Assembly: GCA_020638135.1 (NCBI GenBank)
Contig: JACKJE010000008.1
Span: 1-64,000 of the forward strand
Direction: 5' to 3'
DNA: 64,000 nt
Origin: Methylobacteriaceae bacterium
Lineage (GTDB): Bacteria > Pseudomonadota > Alphaproteobacteria > Rhizobiales > Beijerinckiaceae
The position numbers were made by a program, and so were the translations under genes. Under the pieces are notes generated by a model that saw only the letters and a list, made by a program, of their open reading frames with translations, was not told where the DNA came from and made no database searches. This document shows positions 32,710 to 39,305 of this stretch, one piece after another; position 1 is the first letter of the stretch; every line of letters starts with the position of its first letter.

Positions 32710-33624
32710 ATGCCCGCTCCTCTCGATCTCAGACTGCTGCAAGCCTTCATCGTCCTGGTCCAGACCGGCAGTTTCTCGGAAACCTCGCGTCGGCTCGGCC
32801 GTACGCAGCCGGCCGTCAGCCTGCAATTGCAGCGCCTGGAACATGTGACGGGCGCGCCGCTGTTCACCCGGGTCGGGCGCAAGCTGGTCCTGACCGATCA
32901 TGGCGAGGTCGTGCTTGGCTACGCTCGCACCATCATGAGTCTGCAGAACGAATTGCTGGCGCGGCTGGCCGAGCCGAAGATCGATGGCCAGGTCATCCTT
33001 GGGACGCCTGATCTTTATGCGGCTTATTTGCTGCCGGCGATCCTGTCGGATTTTCGCCGCGCCTATCCCAACGTGAATGTCGAATTGCGCTGCGCGCTGT
33101 CGAGCAAGCTGATGAGCGCGCTCGGGCAAGATGAAATCGATCTCGCCATGGTTACCGGCATGCCGGCGTTCAAGAATGGCGAACTGGTCGCGCAGGAACA
33201 ACTGGTCTGGGTCACTGGCGAAACCAGCGCGGTGCATAACGAGAATCCAGTGCCGCTGGCGATGCTGCCGCCCGGCAATATTTTTCGCGACTTTGGTCTG
33301 GCCGCGCTCGAGCGCATCGGACGTACGTGGCGGCTATCGTGCGTCAGCGAAAGCATCGGCGGTTTGCAGGCGGCGGTGTTCGCCGGAATCGCCGTCAGCG
33401 TGGTCGGCCGCAGTTCGGTGTTGCCTGGCATGCGCGAACTCGGGCGCAGCGACAGCTTCCCGACTTTGCCGAAAGTCGACCTGATGCTGTATCGCGCCGC
33501 CCGCCGTCCCAATCCGGCGGCCGAGGCGATGGCCAACTTCATCGTCCGTCATTTCGCCAATTCGCCGCTGGCGCCGATGGGGCGCGCGGCGCCCACCCAG
33601 GCTGGCAGCGGATCTCACGAATAA
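32710..33624 (+). CDS. LysR family regulator of the ABC importer operon
   Basis: A 304-residue LysR regulator with helix-turn-helix 'TGSFSETSRRLGRTQPAVSL' near the N-terminus and 'LFTRVGRKLVLTDHGEVVLG' after it. The effector domain includes 'GQVILGTPDLYAAYLLPAIL'. ATG 32710 fits family length, with ATG 32683 in the same frame as an alternative; neither has a clear ribosome site. Its divergence from the importer operon suggests local control. The terminal 'PTQAGSGSHE' tail is unstructured. Confidence 0.9.
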   Translation: MPAPLDLRLLQAFIVLVQTGSFSETSRRLGRTQPAVSLQLQRLEHVTGAPLFTRVGRKLVLTDHGEVVLGYARTIMSLQNELLARLAEPKIDGQVILGTPDLYAAYLLPAILSDFRRAYPNVNVELRCALSSKLMSALGQDEIDLAMVTGMPAFKNGELVAQEQLVWVTGETSAVHNENPVPLAMLPPGNIFRDFGLAALERIGRTWRLSCVSESIGGLQAAVFAGIAVSVVGRSSVLPGMRELGRSDSFPTLPKVDLMLYRAARRPNPAAEAMANFIVRHFANSPLAPMGRAAPTQAGSGSHE

Positions 33625-34007
33625 CTATTTCATCCCGATCGGCGTGGCGGCTTGGTCGAGCCGAAAACGCGCGCCGAGATGCAGCCGCCGAAGCTCGCCG
33701 AGTTCATGATCTTCGCGCGCGGTGCCCTCGCGGTTGGAGCATTCGCAGGCGAATCGCGAATGCGTGCGACCACGGGCCATATCAGGTCCAGCGTGCAGGG
33801 CATCGTCAGCCGCAAAGTCCGCGCGTGGTGCGAACTGGTCATTACGAGTGGCGTCGCGCAATTGCCGCTCTCCGCCCGTTCCAGTAGTGCGGAACGTCTG
33901 CTTCGGGGCTAGCGTCGACGCCGGTCGAGGGCCGCATTGGACGATCCAGAAGGCACATAGCGCTTCGGCAGACATTCGGGCCAACTTGCGTCTTGCATGG
34001 AGAAGGG
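33625..34007. other. Non-coding stretch without a supported gene
   Basis: About 380 bases between the LysR and AraC genes. Short frames on both strands have no start context or recognisable domain, and the palindromic repeat families are absent. Together with 28771-29088 it brackets the importer segment. I see nothing I can name here. Confidence 0.4.
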
Positions 34008-34934
34008 TCAGGCCGCTTCGCCGCCCTCATGCCTGCGCCGAAACTCCCGCGGCGTCATGCCCGTCCTTCGCTTGAAGAAGCGCCAGAAATAGGCGGGGTC
34101 TTCAAAGCCGAGTTCATAGGCAAGCGATGACACCGGCCCCGCGACATGGATCAGGCGGCGGCGCGCCTCCAGCGTCAGGCGATCCTGCACGACTTCGAGC
34201 GCCGATTTGCCCGCCGCTGCGCGACAAGTGCGGTTGAGGCGGCTTTCGCTCATGCCGAGAGCCTGCGCGTAGAGCGGCGTCGGCCAGTGGTCGGCGAGAT
34301 GCGTTTCGACAAGCGCACGAAAGCGGTGGAAGGCGGCGACATCTCGCGCGCCGCCTTCGGTCTGGCGCGTGAGATCCTCGTTGGCGCGCAGCGCGATCGC
34401 CAGCGCCGCGCTGGTCAGCCATTGCAGCACAGCGCCGGTGGCGGCGCCGCCCTCGTGAAATTCGAACGCGATCTGTTCGAACAGGGTGGCGAGCCGTTGC
34501 GCCTTGTCGGGCGCGGCGGCGAGGTCGATCAGCGCGGGCGCGTCGATGAGGGCGGCGGGATGGGCAAGGCCCGCCGGCGCGCGGGCGAGGGTGGTTTCCT
34601 CGATGGTCAGCACATAGCCCTCGGCGCCCTCGGTGAAGCGAAAGGCGTGCGCGACGCCTGATGGCACGGCTATGGCGCAGGGCGCCTGTGCGCGCCGCCT
34701 CTCGCGCTCGAATGCGACATCGGCCGCGCCCTGCGTCAGCAGCAGGAACTGGAAGAGGCCGTGATGGCGGTGCTCGGAAATCTCCCAGCGATAGCGCTCG
34801 CTGCGGCTGCGGATGTCCTCGACATGGATGAATTCAGGCGCGACCGCGCCGCCTTCGCCATAGAGGGAAAATACAGGGACGGCCGGTTGCGGCTTCCGGC
34901 CGGACCGCCCCGCTTTCGTTGCTGCAGCGCACAT
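34008..34934 (-). CDS. AraC family regulator (PobR-like)
   Basis: A 308-residue regulator: N-terminal cupin-like effector domain with 'HRHHGLFQFLLLTQG' and 'IAVPSGVAHAFRF', and a C-terminal double helix-turn-helix with 'GFEDPAYFWRFFKRRTGMTP' as the AraC signature. The 'VPVFSLYGE' opening and cupin pattern resemble PobR-type activators of aromatic degradation. ATG 34934 is favoured by 'CAAGGACGCCGG'; ATG 34997 in frame is possible. It is divergent from the cytochrome P450 gene and probably controls it (inference). Confidence 0.87.
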   Translation of the reverse strand: MCAAATKAGRSGRKPQPAVPVFSLYGEGGAVAPEFIHVEDIRSRSERYRWEISEHRHHGLFQFLLLTQGAADVAFERERRRAQAPCAIAVPSGVAHAFRFTEGAEGYVLTIEETTLARAPAGLAHPAALIDAPALIDLAAAPDKAQRLATLFEQIAFEFHEGGAATGAVLQWLTSAALAIALRANEDLTRQTEGGARDVAAFHRFRALVETHLADHWPTPLYAQALGMSESRLNRTCRAAAGKSALEVVQDRLTLEARRRLIHVAGPVSSLAYELGFEDPAYFWRFFKRRTGMTPREFRRRHEGGEAA

Positions 34935-35072
34935 GGAGCCGGCGTCCTTGATGCCTTGTTTGACCGAAAAGTACAGAAAAAGAGGCCGCTCGTCCATTTT
35001 GTCGCAGGCCGCATGCTGGCAAAGAAATGACATCGGTCAAACGCAACGAAACCCAAGCGCAGGGAGGCGCCC

Positions 35073-36237
35073 ATGTTCTCGTTCGATCCCTATTCTCCTG
35101 CGATCGATTCCGATCCGTTCCCCTACTACAAGCGGCTGCGCGACGAATTTCCGTGCTTCTGGAGCAAGGAAGCCGACATGTGGATCCTGTCGCGCTACGA
35201 CGACATCCTGCGCGCGCTCAACGACTGGCAGACCTATTCGTCGGCCAAGGGCAATCTGATGACGGAACTGCCGAACCGCGCCGGCGCGACGCTCGGCACG
35301 ACCGATCCGCCGCGTCACGACCGTCTGCGCGGCCTGATCCAGAAGGCTTTCATGAAGCGCAATCTCGAGGCGCTCGCCGAGCCGATCCGCGCGATCGCGG
35401 CGGAGGCCGCGGCGCCGCTGGCGAAGGAAAAGCAGTTCGACTTCATCGAGGACTTCTCCTCCAAGTTCACCGTGCGCGTGCTGTTTGCCGCGCTCGGCCT
35501 GCCGATGGGCGACGAGCGCACGGTGCGCGACAAGGCCGTGCTGATGGTGCAGACCGATCCGAAGACCCGCGCGAAAGGCCCGGAGCATATCGCGGCGTCC
35601 GACTGGATGCGCGACTATGCGGCAGGTGTGATCGCGGAGCGCCGCGCCAATCCGCAGAACGACCTGATCTCGCATTTCTCGACGGCCGAAATCGACGGCG
35701 ACAGGCTCGACGAGCGCGAAGTGCTGCTGACGACGACGACGCTGATCATGGCGGGCATCGAGTCGCTGGGCGGATTCATGTCGATGTTCGCGCTCAATAT
35801 GGCGGACTATGCGGATGCGCGCGCGGCCTGCGTCAGGGACCCTGAGCTTCTGGCCGACGCGATCGAGGAATCGTTGCGGTTCAACGACGTCGGCGCAGCG
35901 CTTTCGTCGCTGCGTGACCAAGGATACGGAGTTGCACGGCCAGACGATGAAGGCCGGCGATTTCGTGTGCCTGGCCTACGGCTCGGGCAACCGCGACGAG
36001 CGCAAATACGAGAACCCCGACGTTTACGATATTTCGCGCAAGCCGCGCGGGCATCTGGGCTTCGGCGGCTCCGTGCACGCCTGCCTGGGCACCGCCATCG
36101 CGCGCATGTCGGTCAAGATCGCCATGGAAGAGTTCCACAAGGTCGTGCCGAACTATGCTCGCGTGCAACAGCAATTGCCCTGGATGCCGTCCTCGACCTT
36201 CCGCAGCCCGATGGTGCTGGAGTTTGCGCGGGTCTGA
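35073..36237 (+). pseudogene. Cytochrome P450, split by a frameshift
   Basis: Two adjoining frames together make a roughly 388-residue P450. The first encodes the N-terminal part through the I helix ('MAGIESLGGFMSM') and K helix ExxR ('EESLRF'). From about 35890-35910 the coding continues in the next frame with 'FRRCVTKDTELHG', 'GSGNRDERKYENPDVYDI' and heme-ligand loop 'FGGSVHACLGTAIARM'. The shift is a net +1 (one extra base or two missing). Motifs are slightly unusual: the I-helix acid-alcohol pair is E-S, and the heme loop has S where most have G. Start ATG follows 'GCAGGGAGGCGCCC'. Substrate unknown; the aromatic context suggests an aryl compound. Confidence 0.85.
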
Positions 36238-36246
36238 GCAATGTAA

Positions 36247-36424
36247 GTCCCTCTCCTGCGGAGCGGGAGAGGGCGGCCCCGCAAAGTGGGGTCGACACGA
36301 AGTCGGCTGTTGCCGACTTCGGTCCGGGGTGAGGGCGATGCGAATATTACGCGCCTTTATCGTGTCGACGCGGCCCCTCATCCGGCCTTCGGCCACCTTC
36401 TCCCCGTTTTACGGGGAGAAGGGG
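36247..36424. repeat. Palindromic repeat, 'CCCTCTCC...GGAGAGGG' family
   Basis: A hairpin 'CCCTCTCCTGCGGAGCGGGA' begins the element; an inner inverted pair around 'GAAGTCGGCTGTTGCCGACT' follows; it ends 'TTCTCCCCGTTTTACGGGGA'. It lies between the convergent P450 and ligC genes and may end both transcripts. Relatives are at 15548, 51615, 57488 and 59682. Confidence 0.75.
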
Positions 36425-36431
36425 ATAACGA

Positions 36432-37372
36432 CTAAAACTGCTTCTCGATCCGATCCAGCGTGCGCATCGCCGGCAGGCATTGCGCGAGGCTCGAATTCGG
36501 CTCGCGGCCGTCCTTGATGGCGGAAAAGAATTCGCGGTCGATCAGCTCGATGCCATTGTTCGACACGGCGACGCCGGACAGATCGATCTTGTTCTCCTTG
36601 CCGTCGTAGAGGTCGTCGTAGCGCGCGATATAGGTGCCGTTGTCGCAGATGTAGCGGAAGAAGGTGCCGAGCGGGCCGTCGTTGTTGAAGGACAGCGAGA
36701 GCGTGCAGATCGCGCCGGACGGCGTCTTCAGGCCGATCGACATGTCCATGGCGATGCCGAGATTGGGATGGTGCGGACCTTCCAGGCCCATCACCTTCGA
36801 GGCTCCTCGCCGGTCTGGTACTGGAAGAGATCGACGGTGTGGCAGGCGTGGTGCCACAGCAGGTGGTCGGTCCAGGAGCGCGCGGCGCCCGTTGCATTGG
36901 TGTTGGTGCGGCGGAAAAAGTAAGTCTGCACGTCCATCTGCTGGATCTTCAGCTCGCCCTTCTTGATGCGATTGTGGATCCACTGATGGCTCGGGTTGAA
37001 GCGGCGCACGTGGCCGGCCATGCCGACGACGCCGGTCTCCTTCTGGGTGCGCACCAGCGCCTCGGAATCGGCGAGGCTGTCGGCCATCGGGATTTCGATC
37101 AGCACATGCTTGCCGGCTTTCATGCAGGCGATGCCCTGGGCCGCATGCATCTGGGTCGGCGTCGACAGGATGACAGCGTCGACGTCGGAGCGCGCGAGGC
37201 TTTCGTCGAGGTCGCGCGTCCAGTGCCCGATGCCGCGCTCCTTGGCGAAGCCTTCGAGATCGCCGGAACGGCCGCCGACGATCGAGGTCACCTCGACGCC
37301 CGGAATATTCTTGATCGCATCGAGATGCTTGATGCCGAAGGCGCCGCTCGCGCCGGCCACGCAGACTTTCAT
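36432..37372 (-). pseudogene. ligC: 4-carboxy-2-hydroxymuconate-6-semialdehyde dehydrogenase LigC, split by a frameshift
   Basis: The first frame (from ATG 37372) gives the NAD(P)-binding half: 'VAGASGAFGIKHLDAIKNI', 'CMKAGKHVLIEIPMADS' and 'GHVRRFNPSHQWIHN', then 'WTDHLLWHHACHTVDLF'. After about 36800 coding continues in the next frame with 'GLEGPHHPNLGIAMDMSIGL', 'LSFNNDGPLGTFFRYICD' and 'NGIELIDREF'. The joined product, about 313 residues, matches Sphingobium LigC end to end. The shift is explained by one missing base in 'GAGGAGCC' (expected GAGGAGGCC). LigC oxidises the LigAB product to 2-pyrone-4,6-dicarboxylate. Both halves are well conserved, so a sequencing error or very recent inactivation is likely. 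Confidence 0.88.
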
Positions 37373-37568
37373 CGTTCCGTTCCTTCCTTGGTCGGCCGTT
37401 TTCTAGGCGCGCGCGCGATGCCGGTCTAATTCGAATGGGTCGGACGCCTATTCATTTTGCAAATACCGGCCGTCGGCGGGGATCGGGTCGCCGGTTGCGC
37501 GGGGTCCCGTTTCCATCGGCCATGCGCGTTGGGCGCCCCGCCTCCGGCGGTTTTGAATATCGATGATA

Positions 37569-37596
37569 TTGAAATATTCGCATATACGTATATAAT
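37569..37596 (+). promoter_or_regulatory. Sigma-70-type promoter with overlapping palindrome
   Basis: TTGAAA (37569-37574), a 16-base spacer and a perfect TATAAT (37591-37596). The 12-bp perfect palindrome 'ATATACGTATAT' (37582-37593) overlaps the -10 box, and 'ATATCGATGATAT' lies just upstream. The island is strikingly AT-rich. The palindrome is well placed for a repressor. It should drive the three-gene set starting at 37667. Confidence 0.6.
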
Positions 37597-37666
37597 GTGT
37601 CTTGAGGGTTCGGGGAAACCGCGCGCCTGTCTGGCGGGCGGCGACGGAACGCAGTGGAGAAACTGG

Positions 37667-38404
37667 ATGGGCGCGACGTACAAGCGGTTTGGCGGAAGGC
37701 TGGTCCTGGCCGCGGCGCTGGCGGCCTGTCTGGCGAGCGGGGCCGCGCAGGCTGGGCCTTTCGCCGAATTCGAGAGCGATCTGCGCGGCGTCTACGCGAT
37801 CTATCGCAACGCCCTGTTCGCCACGAACCAGAACAAGCCCGAGGAATCCGCCAAGACGGTCGCCGCCCTGTCGCAGGGCTGGAGCAAGCTGGAGGCGAAA
37901 TGGGCCAAGGCCGCTCCGCCGCAATATGCCGACGACGCGCAATTCGCGCCGACGCTGAGCGAGGCGGCCAAGGACATCGCGACAGCGAGCAAGCAGATCG
38001 CCGACGGCCAGCTCGGCGTCGCGCATCTGACGCTGGAAAAGATCCGCGATCAGCTCGGCGCGCTGCGCGTGCGCAACAACATCTCAACGTCCTCGGACCG
38101 CATGAACGAATTTCACGAGGAAATGGAAAAGACGCTCGAACATCTGAAGGGCGACCTGACGCCGGCGGCGCTCGGCGCGTTGCGCGGCGAGGCCGCCGTG
38201 CTCGCCTATCTCGCCGACCGGATCGCCGCCGCGCCGCCGCCGGAGGCCAAGGGCTCAACGGATTTCGACAAGCTGATCGGCGCGACGAAGGCTGCGGTCA
38301 AGTCATTGCGAGAGGCCGTCGCCTCCGGCGACGCCGCCGGCGCCAAGCGCGCCCTGATGGGCCTCAAGAAACCCTACGCCATGCTGTTCCTCAAATTCGG
38401 CTGA
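37667..38404 (+). CDS. Periplasmic helical protein of unknown function
   Basis: I do not recognise this family. The 245-residue product has a Sec signal peptide ('GGRLVLAAALAACLASGAAQ' region, cleavage near AQA) and a mature part that is almost wholly amphipathic helix, rich in Ala, Lys and Glu, like a four-helix-bundle protein. There is no CXXCH, so it is not a c-type cytochrome, and the mature part has no cysteine. ATG 37667 is chosen for the signal peptide and 'AGTGGAGAAACTGG'. It opens an operon with a carboxymuconolactone-decarboxylase-like and a rhodanese gene, suggesting a redox or sulfur-stress role (inference). Confidence 0.7.
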   Translation: MGATYKRFGGRLVLAAALAACLASGAAQAGPFAEFESDLRGVYAIYRNALFATNQNKPEESAKTVAALSQGWSKLEAKWAKAAPPQYADDAQFAPTLSEAAKDIATASKQIADGQLGVAHLTLEKIRDQLGALRVRNNISTSSDRMNEFHEEMEKTLEHLKGDLTPAALGALRGEAAVLAYLADRIAAAPPPEAKGSTDFDKLIGATKAAVKSLREAVASGDAAGAKRALMGLKKPYAMLFLKFG

Positions 38405-38432
38405 GCGAATTTCCCATCGAAAGGATGAAGCG

Positions 38433-38786
38433 ATGATCGACAACTGGCCCGAAACCACGCGCAAGCTCTCGGCCGACCTCAAGAACCTGCGCGGCGGCGC
38501 GCCCGAGGTGATGAAGGCTTTCGCGGCGATCGCGCAATCCGCGCTGACGCCGAAGGCGCTCGACACCAAGACGAAGGAGCTGATCGCGCTCGCCATCTCC
38601 GTGGCGGTGCGCTGCGACGATTGCATCGCCTTCCACGTCAAGGCGGCCGTGCAGCAGGGCGCGACGCGCGACGAGGTGATGGAGACGCTGGGCATGGCGA
38701 TCTACATGGGCGCCGGCCCGTCGGCCATGTATGCGAGCCATGCGCTCGACGCTTATACGCAATTCACCGCGCCCGCCGCCGAATAG
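38433..38786 (+). CDS. Carboxymuconolactone decarboxylase family protein (AhpD-like)
   Basis: A 117-residue CMD-fold protein with the AhpD-type redox motif 'CDDCIAFH' near residues 64-71: two cysteines spaced C-x2-C and a histidine three residues on. That motif marks the peroxidase-like branch rather than true decarboxylase. It probably forms a trimer or hexamer and reduces peroxides or acts as a thiol relay. ATG follows 'GAAAGGATGAAGCG'. It lies 28 bases after the periplasmic-protein gene and 8 bases before the rhodanese gene. Confidence 0.88.
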   Translation: MIDNWPETTRKLSADLKNLRGGAPEVMKAFAAIAQSALTPKALDTKTKELIALAISVAVRCDDCIAFHVKAAVQQGATRDEVMETLGMAIYMGAGPSAMYASHALDAYTQFTAPAAE

Positions 38787-38794
38787 GAAGCGAA

Positions 38795-39145
38795 ATGTCG
38801 TTCTTCTCGAAACTCTTCGGCCGCACGCACGAGTCCGGCCCCTCGCACATCATCGGCTTCGACGACCTGCGCAAGGAACTCGACGCGGGCGCGGTCGAGC
38901 TGATCGACGTGCGCGAGCAGCGCGAATATCGCGGCGGCCACGTGCCGGGCTCCAAGAACCTGCCGCTGTCGCGCTTCGATCCCGCGCATCTGCCGCGCGA
39001 CCGCAAGATCGTGCTGATCTGCCTGTCGGGCGCGCGCTCGGGCAGCGCGCTGCGCCATCTCAGGCAGGCCGGTTTCGAGAATGTCGTCCATTTCCAGGGC
39101 GGCGTCTCGATGTGGCGCACGCTCGGCGGGCCGCTGAGAGCGTGA
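38795..39145 (+). CDS. Rhodanese-like domain protein
   Basis: A 116-residue single-domain rhodanese. 'ELIDVREQREYRGGHVPG' is the CH2A region and 'LICLSGARSGSALRHL' holds the active-site Cys in a CxSGxRS loop, as in sulfurtransferases that carry a persulfide. A short N-terminal 'SFFSKLFGRT' stretch is basic-amphipathic. ATG 38795 follows 'AGGAAGCGAA'. Third gene of the operon starting at 37667; the palindromic repeat at 39181 follows it. Confidence 0.88.
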   Translation: MSFFSKLFGRTHESGPSHIIGFDDLRKELDAGAVELIDVREQREYRGGHVPGSKNLPLSRFDPAHLPRDRKIVLICLSGARSGSALRHLRQAGFENVVHFQGGVSMWRTLGGPLRA

Positions 39146-39180
39146 GGCCGCTGGTCGACTGATTGCGCAGAGCCGGACAA

Positions 39181-39294
39181 GGCCGTCATGCCCGCGCTTG
39201 TCGCGGGCATCCACGCCGGGCCGCTGGGCTCATCGTCGTCGGTTCGCTGCACACATCCGCCGGGATGGCCGGGTCAAGCCCGGCCATGACGGCC
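39181..39294. repeat. Palindromic repeat with 10-bp inverted ends
   Basis: Ends 'GGCCGTCATG' (39181-39190) and 'CATGACGGCC' (39285-39294) are perfect inverted repeats; inside are 'CCCGCGCTTGTCGCGGG' and 'GGCCGGGTCAAGCCCGGCC' hairpins. Same family as 12628-12760. It separates the convergent rhodanese and ftsK genes. Confidence 0.8.
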
Positions 39295-39305
39295 TAGGAT
39301 TCGGA

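Noticed and set aside
33652..33912. 86-residue frame after the LysR gene
   Set aside because: No start context or homology I recognise; both strands are equally open, so coding is not supported.
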